This document shows, in pieces, positions 23,598 through 35,678 of a stretch of 64,000 nt of DNA; position 1 is the stretch's first letter; each line of letters opens with the position of its first letter. The position numbers and the translations under genes were made by a program. Source of the DNA: Rosa chinensis (lineage: Eukaryota; Streptophyta; Magnoliopsida; Rosales; Rosaceae); NCBI RefSeq assembly GCF_002994745.2, contig NC_037092.1:21911001-21975000 (forward strand), read 5' to 3'. Below the pieces are notes generated by a model. It was not told the DNA's origin and made no database searches. It was given only the letters and a program-made list of their open reading frames with translations.

Positions 23598-25050
23598 TCT
23601 TTTTTTTTTTTGGGTACAATGGGAGCTGCATTTGTTTCAAAAGATCTATGCCTAATTAGGTCATCGATGTCATCCAAAACTATTTGATTAACAAAACTAG
23701 CTATAGGAGGGTTTGGTAAATGCAGAAGGCCAAGATCCATCTCTATGCTTCTCTTTGCCAAGCAATCAACCACCGTGTTCCTCCTCCTATGAACATGATA
23801 GATAGAGTAGGAATCAAAGGAGAATAGAAGAGTTTTGCAACTTGAAAATAAGGTATCAAGAGGATGTAGACCAGTATCATTGCTATTAAGGAGGTTGACC
23901 AACACTTCAGAATCAGACTCAATCATAACATGCTTAATGTGAAGATCACTAGCCAAATGAAGATCAGTAGAAAGACTCCAAGCTTCTGCCTGCAACACTT
24001 CACATGACCAATACATTTCACAAAACCTCCAACCTACTCTCCAGAACTATCCCTTATAAGACCACTAGCATCAATCATATATACCAGCTGCATTTTTAGA
24101 GCCATCCACATTGAGTTTGAAGTAGTTAGGAGGGGGTTTCTACTAGCATAATAGATCAGTTCTAGAAATAGTAGCAACCTTTGATTTAGAAGTAGCTCTA
24201 TTCCATTTAGATAGGTAACTCAAGATAGAATTAACTGCATCATAGGTACGTAGAAAAGTATTGTCAAATACATACTTGTTTCTCTATTTCCATATAAACC
24301 AACAAACGAAGATGAATAATTTGTACGACTGAAGACCAAGAAACCTGCATTTTTGTTGAAACAAATTCGCAGCGACCTAATCATCCCACTGAAGTGTGAA
24401 AGTCTTGGTCATGGATTTAGGGACACAATAGCATTCCATATAGCAGCGCTGCTTTAGAACAATCTCAGAATAGATGGGTTGAACACTCCTCATCACCTGG
24501 AAAATGAGTACAACTTGAATCAATAGTCAAATGTCTAATCAAGCTGTTAACATTAGTCAAGAGTTTTCCTTTGAGAAGTAACCAAGCGAAAATCTCCAAT
24601 TTTTTTTTTTTTTTTGGGAGGGGGAATGCCAAATATGCTTCCATTTAGGATCGGGATGCTAGCCAGGATCAACAATATGTTGCAATAAGCACTCTATATC
24701 CAGAGAATGGCCCATTTGGAGTATGCCTTCGTATTAACTTATCATTCATTTGATCCAGGTAAGAAATAGGGCTGCATAAAATCTTTTCAACCACAGTAGG
24801 GGGTAAGCAAGCAAAGAGAAAAGCAGCATCCCATTCTTTGTTATCCAAGAAATCATGAACCATAATATGATATCCACCATAGAAGGGTCAGTTGCAAAAT
24901 CATAGAGTAAACCACTACCTGGCCAATGATTAGTCCAAAAGTGCACCTCCTTACCATTACCAATTCTCCATATAGAACCCTATCTAATGACAGAGCTATC
25001 AAAACAAACACTATTCCATGTACGTACGTGAACAATTAGACTTGGCTTAG
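23598..25050 (-). mobile_element. Degenerate L1-type LINE fragment
   Basis: On the minus strand, about 24,700-25,030 encodes the reverse-transcriptase zinc-binding region (IWRIGNGKEVHFWTNHWPG once the frames are joined). A 222-aa frame at 23351-24016 begins with the RNase H C-terminal half (QAEAWSLSTDLHLASDLHIK, SDSEVLVNLL, HVHRRRNTVVDCLAKRS). The oligo-T run at about 23,600-23,611 is the probable poly-A tail, and a second run lies at 24,600-24,616. Many stops are present. It lies within about 200 bp of the leader exon of the intact F-box gene, so it may have displaced upstream promoter sequence. I could not find a target duplication. Confidence 0.75.
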
Positions 25051-25059
25051 GGTAGCTCA

Positions 25060-26287
25060 TAATTGCCATTCAATCTATTTTCTTATAATAAGTCGATCTA
25101 TGTAGTGTACCTCATGAATTATCGAAGATTCTTGTATACATGGCGGTGCAAGTCCACATACAACAAATATGCAATCTCAGCCGTCCATATGTGGGATCAA
25201 TTATTTATCACTCAAAATCGTTCAATCTTAGTGGTACGTGAAGATATATGCAGAAGACCTTCTGGTGAATTATGAAGAATGATATCTATGAGTCCGTTTA
25301 TGTCAATGTCAATCTTAATAAGCAAGAAAAGATCTAAATGAGAACAATATATGAGAGAGTCTAAAGACAAACAATTTAAAGCAAATGCAGATGAGTTCAT
25401 GCATGATGCGCCTAATGAGTCATCACTAATAATGCATATAGCTAGTGCTTAATTACTTATTGGGTATAAGTTATGAAACTACACCAGTTCGATCATCTAG
25501 GAGGTGGAATTAAGAACCTACGTCAAACTAATTAATTGAAGAGGGTAACAGTTGCTTTTGAATGTCAAACCTTCCTGAAAAGGATCATTGGCAAATGTCA
25601 TTAAAAAAAAAAAACAACTGTTTAACCCACTCCATCCTTACATATGTCAGTGAGAAGAACATATGACCTTTACAATGTTGAAATTATAACTTACCAATGT
25701 GTTACAGCTTACCGACTATTGGGGTTGTTTCTATTATCGATAATGAACATCCGAAGCCACATTGAATGTTGGAAGTCGTTTTAAGTGAACCACGGCAGAC
25801 AAAGAAAAACTGCTCCATTCGCAACTATATTAGTGATAAATTCCATGTATAATTTTTTAGTGCCCAACTTGGATCGTTTGCGAAATCTTAATTTTTTTTC
25901 GCTGAAACAATATTGTTGTAGATTTGATCCTCTTTACAGGGCTCAGCTCTACATCATTAAACCTTTTTCTTATGATATAAGCCCAATCACATAAAACTCC
26001 AACCCTATTTAGACAAATTACAATGCCATAATCATTTCTTCCGAGTATAACAAAGGCTTGAAGTCAGTGATTGATGTTCTGACTTGGTGGATCGCAACCT
26101 TACCACGGCGGTGGTGGTGGGCGCTGCACAAGTCTACTAGACTTGATAAAGTGAAAAGAGAGAGGCTGAATTTAGGGTGTAGGTACAAGTTTTGACCAAC
26201 TTGGTGTATTTGCATTCCCATACAAAACAGTGAAGTATCTTCCAAGCTGATACAAGAGAATCTCAAGTAAACGCATCCATGCATACA
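25060..26287. other. Intergenic, no gene seen
   Basis: Both strands were scanned. The ORFs are short and show no recognisable motif, and no long repeat was found. Confidence 0.4.
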
Positions 26288-26920
26288 TGGTAGATTAGTG
26301 GTTGGTCTAGGAAAGTATATGTGGGGTTTAATATTCCTTATTTAAAGATATTTTTCTGTTTGCCAAATTGTGTTATTGATTTTCTAAGTATTTTAGGATT
26401 TGGTGAATATCTTGTATTAAAAGTTCCTTTCCTAATTAAAATCTAATTAGGTAGAATCTTGGGGCATTGAGTATTGGCGTTGGTCTTTGATATATTCAAA
26501 AAGAGAGACTGTCAGAAGGTGGACTTGGATTGCAAGAATTAGTTGTGAGTCTTGCTTGGTTAATATTAGTTTGGTCATAAGAATCAAAGACACTTGGTCC
26601 ATGTATAAGTGTTCTTAATCATCTTTCATATGCATATATTCTCTTGAGATCAGTAGAGAGGCTGTGAAGAAAGAAGAGTGATATTTGGTGATCATTCAAG
26701 TGAAAAAGGAGTTCAAGACGGAAGACAAACCTTCGTATTAGTTTTTGTCTAATCATTGTAGCCGAGCTAGTGCCATTCGAGTTTGTAAAGAACATATCCT
26801 TCATCATAAATTAATTCTTATTTTGGGTTCTCAAGAGTAAAAGCCCCGCAGTGTTTTTAATCTCATATTTGAGGTTTTCACCGCGTAACCAAAAATCTGG
26901 TGTTCTGTTTGTTATTTTCA
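26288..26920 (+). repeat. Probable solo Ty1/copia-type LTR
   Basis: The block starts TGGTAGATTAGTGG and ends CTGTTTGTTATTTTCA. It has the look of copia LTRs (a late phrase AACCAAAAATCTGGTGTTCTG close to the end), but no PBS or coding region follows. The flanking 5-mers do not match, so the ends are approximate and the copy is either old or part of a larger lost element. Confidence 0.4.
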
Positions 26921-28169
26921 ATGTTACCTAAAATGCGGAACGTTGTGGTACTGGTACACAGTACACCAGTCTTTATGGTATGCTGTATGCTAGGATCTAT
27001 TAGTTAATCCTAATTCTAATAGCAAATTATTTTTACATAACTATCCCCTATACATGTACTATGAAAACCTCATTAGTTAGAATGGGTAAAGAGGTAAAAT
27101 TATAAATATAAGAAAATATTCATTATCTCTTTTTTGTTTGGATAAAAAAATAGTTATTATTATTTTTATTTAAGAGGTAATAGGTGTTAAGAGTACAAAT
27201 ACTGATGGTCAAAGTCAATAGTCAATAGGGAGATAATCCTCCTACTCATGAGTCGACCATTCTCTGTGAAATTAGCTAGAGAAAAATCAGTAACCGTACA
27301 TCGTCTTCTTCCTCTTCCTCTGTTCTTAGGGAACATCAGATTCAAGAACACCAAACGGTTGAACATCAAGTTAGATGGAGGACCGATAAGGGATCGCTCA
27401 ACCTAGCGATCCGGGTCGCCAACACACCGCGATTGGGTACGTCGTTTCTGGATTGCGGGTCGCCGGGGAGATCACTGTTTCCAGTAACTTTGGTTATTTT
27501 TGGTTTCTGCCCATTAAGGATTGATACGTGCCTTGCAATCCTCATTTTTCAGAAAACACATTATGTCCTTGTATTTTCATAGAGTTTAGAGAAATGTACG
27601 TAATAATGTAGTAATTGGGCTTCGATTTTACATGCACTCCATACATGAGATTTTCGATAAGCGTTAGAGGGTCTTAACATATATAGATGCCCCTCTAGAA
27701 TGCATTACGAGTTATGACTTGTGAGTACGTAACCAAAATTGACGTAGTAAGCAATAGCTAGAAACATTACCGGCAACAACACAAAAGTAGCTAGTAGAAC
27801 AGAAACCCAGCTAGCTACCAAATTAACCAGTCAAAGTTTTTGCCTTTTCCTGGAATCTATGCTTGTTCGACATTGTTTGAACCAAAAATTAACATTTTTT
27901 CCCGATGAGGGGGACTCGAAGAAATCAGGCCAATATCCATGACCCAAGTTATATATTTTCGACAAGTTAAGAAAATATTGTTTAGAGGCTAAATAAAGCC
28001 TACTTGGAGGCCAAACAATTTTAAAGCAAAACTGGATATTCATCGATTTACTATTAATTATCATATATTTGGTAATTAATGGTGGTTTATTGGGTTGATT
28101 ACCAAGATTGTGCAAAGAGAGAGCAATCATGTGGCCCATGCAAATATTCATAAATTCCCATGCAATTAA
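26921..28169. other. Intergenic, no gene seen
   Basis: AT-rich sequence with no recognisable gene. A 126-aa minus-strand ORF at 27831-28211 runs into the neighbouring MULE and has no domain-like pattern. Confidence 0.4.
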
Positions 28170-28177
28170 TGTGCAAT

Positions 28178-29052
28178 GAATTTTTCTATTGGAACCTCCA
28201 AATTTACTCACTTGACCTCTATGCTTTTTACACCTCTTATCAAATTTTCAAAAACTAAATTTACTCACTAAACCTCATTGAACTTCCTCAAATAACCTCA
28301 CTCATATAATTTGCAAGCAAATTATTATCTTTAAAATAAAAAATTTAGTCATTTCAATGATTTAATCACTCTATAAATGTTAACTAAATATACATTTCTT
28401 AATCAAACTTGAGTTTCAAAAATTAATGTCTAATCAATAAGAAAATGCCATGAACTTTTCTGTTTTTTTTTAAAATTTTTTTTTTCTATTTTAGTTGTGC
28501 AAAAAAATATATGAAGAAATCATTTGTTTTTATTCTATAAAAAAAAATTCATTTGTTTTTTAATGTTTATTTTTTTCTGTATTTTTTGTACCACATGATT
28601 AATTATTTATATATATATATATATATATATATCTCTTTTTAACTGCTAGTTTTTTTATTATTTATTATTTTATTTTTTACAAATATAATGGATTGACTTA
28701 GATTTAGATCATAAATCATATGAGAATTTATTTTGTTTTCCCTCTCCAATATGCGTTCAACATATATATATCATACATTTTTATGTCACATGATTTTAAT
28801 CTAATTTTTAATTCTTATTAAATATATATGAATGCTTTAATGAGTATGTAGTGAAATTGGAAATCAAAATAGATAAGGAAAATAATAAGAAATACAATCT
28901 AATATTATTGAATTAGAAAGTCTACATAAAATAAATATAATATTTTTTTGATATAATTATTGTCATTTTATAGTAGGTTATATATGTCATTTAATAATTC
29001 ATAATAGAGTGAGGTCAAGTGAGCAGATTTGGAGGTCCCAATAGAAACTCTC
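28178..29052. mobile_element. Non-autonomous Mutator- or hAT-like element (MITE)
   Basis: Terminal inverted repeats of about 38 bp share the core TTTCTATTGG(A/G)ACCTCCAAAT and then CTCACTTGACCTC. The 8-bp repeat TGTGCAAT flanks the element at 28170-28177 and 29053-29060. The inside is very AT-rich, noncoding, with a TA microsatellite at about 28,608-28,632. The GA...TC ends suggest Mutator-like, but an 8-bp duplication also fits hAT, so the superfamily is open. Confidence 0.8.
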
Positions 29053-29100
29053 TGTGCAATAGTATATATATGAGCATGCAATCATGGTTGATTGTGGTCA

Positions 29101-29101
<1 letters not shown>

Positions 29102-29147
<46 letters not shown>
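29102..29147. repeat. (TA)n microsatellite
   Basis: About 23 TA units. Similar TA tracts border most of the inserted elements between here and 32,740. Confidence 0.95.
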
Positions 29148-29148
<1 letters not shown>

Positions 29149-29429
29149 CTTATTATATATGTATAGCTGCCCATGCATGTTAGGTCCTACAGTGGACCAA
29201 AGAAGGAAAGAATCATGGTTGCTCATGCAATTAAACATGGAGCATGTGGATCAATTAATAATACATATCACATACATGGATAGATTCCTTTGCATGGTGG
29301 GCTATCATCCTTCGCTACCAATGGTAAGCAAGCAATCAAGGTCCCATGCAATTGAGGATGGCTAGACGTGGGAGAGATAGTAAGCATGCAATCATGCTTG
29401 ATTGTGGTTAACAAGGAATATATATATAT

Positions 29430-29805
29430 AGAGGCCCGATCAGGAGCGGACGTCCGCACTTTCGCTAAAGTGCGGACGTCGATGCAGCAGCGGCTTCCAG
29501 GCGGCGGCGGCACAGGGATGGCCGGAGGGAGGCCGGAGGCGTCCCAGACCTCTTCTGGGCGGCGTTCAAGGTCGGAGGAGGTCGGGCTTGCCGGTTTCTG
29601 GGCAGCCACCTCACCTGCAGTTGCAGGTTTTGTGCAGCACCGCAGAACCGTCGCCGGCGACTCCACCGGACCGCAGACCCCTCCGCACGACCCCCAGCGT
29701 CCCTCCGGCAAGCCGCGCCGCGCCGTCGCCGCTCGATTGAGGCCGGAGGAGCGACGTCCGCACTTTTTCTGAGTTGCGGACGTCCGCTCTCGAACGGCTT
29801 TCTAT
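29430..29805. mobile_element. GC-rich TIR element with GCGGACGTCCGC ends, in a TA tract
   Basis: Inverted ends of about 50 bp carry AGCGGACGTCCGCA followed by AAAGTGCGGACGTCG on both sides; the ends are themselves palindromic. TA tracts flank both sides, so a TA-type target duplication cannot be separated from the repeat. The interior is GC-rich and open in several frames, but the frames look compositional and match no protein I know. A related copy lies at 59,190-59,569. Confidence 0.7.
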
Positions 29806-29819
29806 ATATATATATATAT

Positions 29820-32286
29820 CAAGGTTCGAAAAATCGCTAGGCGCTAGTCGGGCGGTGGTCAGGGGAGTAGCGCCTAGACGCCTATGCAGTTTTATATTCT
29901 TTAACTTTATTTTTATTTTTATAGCATATAATTATATAATAAGAATATGTAAATATATAAATAATGATAAAAATACTCAAAATAATCAAGATACTCAAAA
30001 AATAAAAATAGGAAGAAAAACAAAAGAGCTTCATAAACATTATACTATGGAAAACCCAACTAAAATTTAAGTAAACAAATACATAAGTGATCCAAATTCA
30101 TGTAATATTTCAATAGTATTCCAAGTCTGGAATTGCAGCAAATGATAGTACCATCACGTCTATTATTAGTACTAGTCACTGAGCCCTGCAGAAATGCGGG
30201 AGAGAGGGATACAGGGTCAAAAACGACATTTCAACCCCCTAAAGGGCAGCCTATAATTTTAAGAAAAAATCAAGGACAAAAACAACTTTTCTGCCAGCCT
30301 GATATTCTCTTTGAACAGTAGGGACATAAGCGTCTTTTCCACCCCCTCTTGTGAACAGTGTAACAGTAAACTCATGCTTAATATATATATATATATAATT
30401 ATATAATTTATATGATATATCTACATATCTACCCCATTAGCACAATCCGCCGGCCTAAGTGCCTAACCCATTGCACGTTTGTCGAAAAAGAGAAAAAAAA
30501 TTAGTTTTATTAATTGATTAATTTAATTTAAACAAAGGGCAAAAAGAAAAAGCATAGTCAGTGTGGCAGAAGGTGGTGGTCAGCTTCCCACGTCATCCAC
30601 CTCCCTCATGTTGATGTGCAGGGCTGGCCCTGTGAGTTTGGTGGCTCAAGGTGAAAAAAAATTCGAGGCCCAACAAATTCAACAATTGAATCCCTAAAGA
30701 TGTGGTGATGTGGGTGGTGGACGACAACGGTTGGCGGTTTTGGAGGACTGGAGGAGTGCTGCTAGTACGGTGTTTTGGAACAAGTAAAATTGCAAATCTT
30801 ATTGCTTGCAAAGATTTGAAAGCTCCTGCAGCCATCAAAATGAAAACCCACAACAGTTATATAAATGAAGACAAGTAAAACACAAAGCAAAAGGAATGAG
30901 ATCCTGCAAAACAGAGTCAGTACCACAAACTTGACAAGCAAAATTAAACAAAAACAAAACAGTATGTGATAAACAAAAAGTAAAAGAAAAGAAGCAAAGC
31001 GTGTCGTCGCTGGCCAATTTCCAGGGCGGCGACAGAGGTGGAGGAAGAGCTTGGCAGAACAGAGAAGAGGGAAGGCGGTGTGGGTTGGGAGGAAGCGGTG
31101 CTTGACGCTGGAGGCGAGCACTCTGGGCCAACGAGGCGGAGGAACTCTGGGCCAACGAGGCGGAGGAACTCTGGGGCGGAGAAGCCCATGGATGTGAGGA
31201 AATGGACGGTGGATCTGAGGTTGGGGAGGGAGGCGGAGACGATGAGAGGGCACTATGGGTGCCCAAATCAGATCTTGTCCTACCAGGCGTCGGCGCATGG
31301 GTTGCTGCCGGATGTGAAGGAGACTGCGTTGAACTCATCGAAGGTCGGTGAGGTTCGTGGTGGTGAAGGTGAGTCACGGTGGTGACAGGAAGTGGGTGTC
31401 GGAGGAGAGAAAAACATAGATCTAGTTTCTCTGTCCTCCTTTAAACCAAAACAAGAGGGAAGAGATGAGAGAGAGGGAGGCGGAGAAGAGAGAGACGTGC
31501 AAAGCAGAGCTTGGAGGTGTTGGGCGAGAGCAGTGAGCAGGGGTGGGTCATGGGTGGAGGAGATGAGAGAGAGGGAAATGGAGAAGAGAGAGAGATTTAG
31601 GGCTGTCAAGAGGGAGGAGGAGACCTCTTGGAATTGAGTAGAGGAGAAGAACAACCCAGTAGAGGAGAAGAATAACCCAACTTGAAATAAAGCGTCCTCA
31701 CTCCGTGTCTTTTGTTTCTTTAGCTTTTTTTTTTTTTTTAATTGCAGGCCAACAAATTTTTTTTTTTTTTGAGGCCCCCTGAAATCTGAGGCCCTAGGCC
31801 TAGGCCTACTTCGCCTAGGCTCAGGGCCGGCACTGTTGATGTGTCAAGTAATAAAGTCATAGCAGTTCAGATCGTTCACTGTCGTCGGTGCTAACCGACT
31901 TATAGTCACACAAACCGCCGTGATGGCTCTGATCGTCGATCCTTTTTGCATCGAAGCCTCTAAAAACTAGGCCGACCACTCTTATCTCGATAATATTTTC
32001 TTGACCGTCTCTGCTTGATTTTTGGGGTCGACCTCACCCAAGACTCGGAGCTCGATCCGGTCATTGAGCAAAGCGACTGGATTAAATCGGCCTGAAGCTC
32101 GACCTGATCTTGAATATATTTGCAGCCACTGCCCAACTGCAGTTTGCCCAACCGCCCAGGAGTATAGTCCCCGCCTTGGTGGCCGCCCAATCCCAACCCG
32201 CCCAAATCCAGCGATTTTCCATTACTCGCGGCGAAGACTCACCGCCCAGCGCTTAGGCGCCGCCTGGGCGGCTGAGTTTTAGAACA

Positions 32287-32289
<3 letters not shown>
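29820..32289. mobile_element. Non-autonomous hAT element, 2.47 kb, with nested hAT
   Basis: The left end is CAAGGTTCGAAAAATCGC and the right end, inverted, is CAGTGTTCTAAAACTC. Both run into subterminal GGCGCT/GCGCC-rich motifs (CTAGGCGCTAGTCGGGCGG on the left, GCGCTTAGGCGCCGCCTGG on the right). ATATATAT lies directly outside both ends, an 8-bp duplication, though it is inside TA repeats and so weak evidence alone. No transposase was found. A second hAT at 30619-31835 is nested inside. Confidence 0.7.
30619..31835. mobile_element. hAT element nested in the larger hAT, 1.2 kb
   Basis: The ends are CAGGGCTGGCCCTGTGAG on the left and, inverted, CAGTGCCGGCCCTGAGCC on the right. They are flanked by the exact 8-bp duplication TTGATGTG (30611-30618 and 31836-31843). 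The interior has Pro/Ser-rich frames on the minus strand (30,760-31,650) and a small direct repeat of GGCCAACGAGGCGGAGGAAC-like units at 31,117-31,175. I do not recognise any of these frames as a known protein, and there is no transposase. Confidence 0.88.
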
Positions 32290-32325
<36 letters not shown>

Positions 32326-32327
<2 letters not shown>

Positions 32328-32712
32328 TTTCTCAGGTGCAGACGTCCATACCGAAATTTCTGTACGGATTTCCTGTTTTCGACCACTTTCCGGCCACATT
32401 TTTACATCTTAACCGTTCAGTTTTTAGGTCCTAATGTATAGATCACCTCTGCAAAATTTCAGCCAATTTGGTGATTGTTAATGTATCCAAAACTGCAATT
32501 TACACGAACGGATAGAATCTGTCAAACCGGAACCGTTCGTATTTATAATGATAAATTGTAGTTTTGGATGCCTTACCGATCACCAAATTGGCTGAAATTT
32601 TGCAGAGGTGATCTATACATTAGGACATATAAACTGAATGGTTGAAATGTGAAAATGTGGTCGTAAAGTGGGGGAAAACCGGAAATCCGTACCGTCTGCA
32701 CCTGAGACGGAC
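32326..32712. mobile_element. Fold-back element flanked by TA repeats
   Basis: The two halves are inverted copies over most of their length. Shared phrases are CTCAGGTGCAGACG, the CCGTTCAGTTT-like motif, TAATGTATAGATCACCTCTG and AATTTCAGCCAATTTGGTGA. TA microsatellites lie on both sides (32,290-32,322 and after 32,715). The transcript would form a ~190-bp hairpin. There is no coding capacity. It shares internal motifs with the fold-back at 46,645-47,027. Confidence 0.8.
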
Positions 32713-32845
32713 TGTGTATATATATATGATGGTTCATGCATGGTTCAATTAAGGGAAGGATCATGGACGTACAAAAGGTCAAAAGCCATGCATGAATCAA
32801 GATTACGTGGGGCTACACATATATATGCATGCAATTAAAGACAGT

Positions 32846-33553
32846 TGTAGGAGTCCTCGCGAAGATATATATGAACATATATACGTGCATATCCTACTGT
32901 TTGCATCCAAGAAGATTACGTCCAGGACTCCAAAAGGTAATTAACCTTACCTAGAAGATTGCTACGATAGAGTTAATCTCTTATCGCCTACGATATAATA
33001 TCAAGACTATTTAGAGTTTTGATTTGATTCAAGGCCAATAACTGTGGCCTAAAATATAGTATTTCATTCCTATTAGGAAGAAGAATCTACGAGTAGCCTA
33101 TATATAGAGGCTAAAGCGATACAATAAAAAACAACAACAACTCAATCAATCGCACAGATTATCAAAGCCTCTCCGGAGCAAATCTATCTGCAACCTAGTT
33201 GCAACCCAGCGAAGTAAGGGTAACCCCCTCGCAACCCAACGAAGCTAAAGATACGCTTTAGCAAACCCGTATTTTCTCCAAACTTCCCAGTGATTGCTCT
33301 GCTCAACCTACAACATTGAGTATCGATTCGGTGACGCGAAGAGACCACAGCACAAGTCCTTACCAGTAAGGCAAGAAGTCATTTTCCGAAAGGCAGAGAA
33401 AAGAACCTGGTGACGAGATTGGTGCTCTCCTCGTCCACAACGTTTGAGAAGAAGTCAGGTCAAGGAACTCCCCGACGACTGCACCCCACGGTGCTGGCAC
33501 GCCTGTGCACTCAAAAGAGACAATTTGTACCCAGACTAATTTTGGAGCCAAAC
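32846..33553 (+). repeat. Probable solo LTR (gypsy-like)
   Basis: The block begins TGTAGGAGTCCTCGCG and ends near GAGCCAAACA. It has a TATA-like box (CCTATATATAGAGGC, about 33,099-33,113) at a typical LTR promoter position, then a leader with GCAACCCAGCGAAG repeats. No PBS or coding follows. Target duplications are not clear, so the limits are approximate. Confidence 0.4.
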
Positions 33554-33671
33554 AGACATAACTTTACAAGTCTAGAACATTGAGGTCAATGTCTTTTATC
33601 AGATAGATGTACTGTCTGAGATCATTACTCTTATTATTAATTTATTTTAATCTTATGAAGAGATGAGAGCT

Positions 33672-33789
33672 TCATTTATACTTTCTAGATTCATATCCAC
33701 ATCATTGTATGTCTAGAATTATGTACACGCCTTTATACTTTCTAGATTCATATCCACATCATTGTATGTCTAGGATAATGTACACGCCT
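33672..33789. repeat. Two-copy ~57-bp tandem repeat
   Basis: The unit TATACTTTCTAGATTCATAT ... ATGTACACGCCT occurs twice head to tail with only a few differences. It is noncoding. Confidence 0.85.
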
Positions 33790-34378
33790 GCAGAAAACAA
33801 TCCTTTTTCTGTTTTGTATAATAATTCAAGTTATCGTTTAGTACAGTGTTACTCTGGTGCAAGAAATGAATCCAAAGTATTATTAGAAACAATAATATAA
33901 AGTAGTAGTCAAAGGTTGATATCGTTGAATCAAAGGGAGTAGCTAGCTAGCCGAGTAGCTCTCGTTTCAACTCAGAGCTCGTTCTTCAATCCATGGGCGG
34001 CAAAGTTTGTGCCTGCTACTGATAGCTCGTGATACATATATTCAATAATTATTCTGATATCCAATTGAAGTAAGACAAACTACGTACACAACAGTTCAAG
34101 TCTATAGACCCACATGAAATATTGATAAGCTTGTCATCTATCAGTGCCTTCACCGTTCTCGCATATGCACAGCATGTATATGTATCCATTTGTTAAAATT
34201 TCCAGCTCCATTTTTCGATCTTGATAAGGACAAGCACATCGTTTTAGTTTTTCTTGTAAAGTTTTCATGTGTATGAATGAGAAATGAGTCGTAATCTGTA
34301 AGTGGGGCTCTATAATGAAGAAGAAGGGCTTTCATGATCACTTCATTTTCTTTTTTCATTTTGTGTTCAAATAGCAAC
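33790..34378. other. Intergenic, no gene seen
   Basis: AT-rich sequence between repeats, without recognisable coding or structural features. Confidence 0.4.
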
Positions 34379-35168
34379 TAGTGAAGTAGCAAAAGCTTTC
34401 AGTCTGCCTTTAATTGTCCAAATGTCAACCTAAAGATTTCAAATAGCCATTGTGCAAAAAATGTCAACAAGTACGTATCAGATATACTGTATGAAATGAA
34501 ATTTATATTACAATGCTTAGTTCCAAATTTAGATGGCCACCCATGCATTATCTTATATATGTTAATCATAACGAGTTGAGGGATAAAGAACAAGAAATAG
34601 TTCTTTCACTAATTATTACACATTGATCTTGAACAAGCTTATCACAGTACAAGATTTGAAAATAATATAGAATATACATTTTTACACTTTTAAACGTACA
34701 AGCAAAATCTCATTGCATGTTACACTTTCACAATTTCACACTAGTTAAGATGGCGGTAAATATTTATCACAAATATCTTGTATTACTATGGTGATAAACT
34801 ATCACCTCTAATATCATATATTAATGACGTAGATTGACAATTCAATAACATAACATACTAAATCGTCTCACAAATAAGATTTCATTTGTTGGCATTCTTC
34901 GAACTCGGGGCGGGCAAAACATATTTGAGAAGCTCCTCGTCCGCCTCGAATTTTTTCATGTCTTCCTCCAACAGATTGATCCACGCCTCAACTCCGTCCC
35001 CTACGTTAGTGTTAAAGAAACTGACCAAGTTCTTGAACGTAAAGCTGGCAGAACCAACATAAACAGGCTTTCCCCATCCAAAATCAGCGTCGTTGATCGG
35101 AAAGCTACAGAGACTTGTGAAGCTAAACGACACCACCTCTCTGCGTTTCACCTCCTCCGTAAAGCTCC
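34379..35168 (-). repeat. Tandem duplicate of the BAHD gene 3' end and flank, unit A
   Basis: This ~790-bp block is a direct copy of 35,169-35,958. Both start with AGTGAAGTAGC..AGCTTTC, continue through the same noncoding flank (TTTAAACGTACA, AAGATGGCGGTAAATATTTA) and end inside the acyltransferase coding sequence. The junction at 35,168-35,170 links coding sequence of one unit to the start of the next. This looks like a simple unequal-crossover type duplication. Confidence 0.9.
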
Positions 35169-35170
35169 TA
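34882..35170 (-). pseudogene. Orphan C-terminal fragment of BAHD acyltransferase
   Basis: It encodes the last ~95 residues of the neighbour almost unchanged (TEEVKRREVVSFSFTSLC, DADFGWGKPVYVGSAS, GVEAWINLLEEDMKKFEADE). Above the duplication junction the frame is unrelated. It has the DFGWG structural motif but lacks the HxxxD active site, so it cannot be an enzyme. Confidence 0.92.
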
Positions 35171-35678
35171 GTGAAGTAGCTACAGCTTTCTGCCTTTAAT
35201 TGTTCAAATGTCAACCTAAAGCTTTCAAAAGGCCACTGTGCAAAATGTCAACAAGTACATATCTGATATACAGTATGAAATGAAATTTATATTACAAACA
35301 TGCATAGTTCCAAATTTAGATGGCCACCCATGCATTCTCTTATATATGTTCATCATAACAAGTTGGGGGATAGAGAACAAGAAATAGTTATTTCACTAAT
35401 TATTACACATGATCTTGAACAAGCTTATTACAGTACTAGATTTAAAAATAATATAGAATACACATTTTAACACTTTTAAACGTACACGCAAAATCTCATT
35501 GCATATTACATTTTCACAATTTCACACTAGTTCAAAAAAATTTAAGATGGCGGTAAATATTTATCACAAATATCTTGTATTACTATGCTGATAGACTATC
35601 ACCTCTAATATCATATATTAATGACATAGATTGGTAATTCAATAACATTATATACTAAATCATCTAACAAATAAGATT

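Noticed and set aside
23351..24016. 222-codon minus-strand ORF as a possible gene
   Set aside because: Its recognisable part is the end of a LINE RNase H domain, and the rest runs through the poly-A tail into F-box leader sequence.
27831..28211. 126-codon minus-strand ORF
   Set aside because: It overlaps the end of a Mutator-like MITE and shows no domain or conserved pattern.
29268..29772. Overlapping ORFs of 134-147 codons on both strands
   Set aside because: They lie in a GC-rich transposon interior where stop codons are rare. No recognised domain, and the frames run out into TA repeats.
30762..31654. Several Pro/Ser-rich minus-strand ORFs (up to 180 codons)
   Set aside because: Low complexity and overlapping frames inside a nested hAT element. 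No protein family recognised, so treated as composition.
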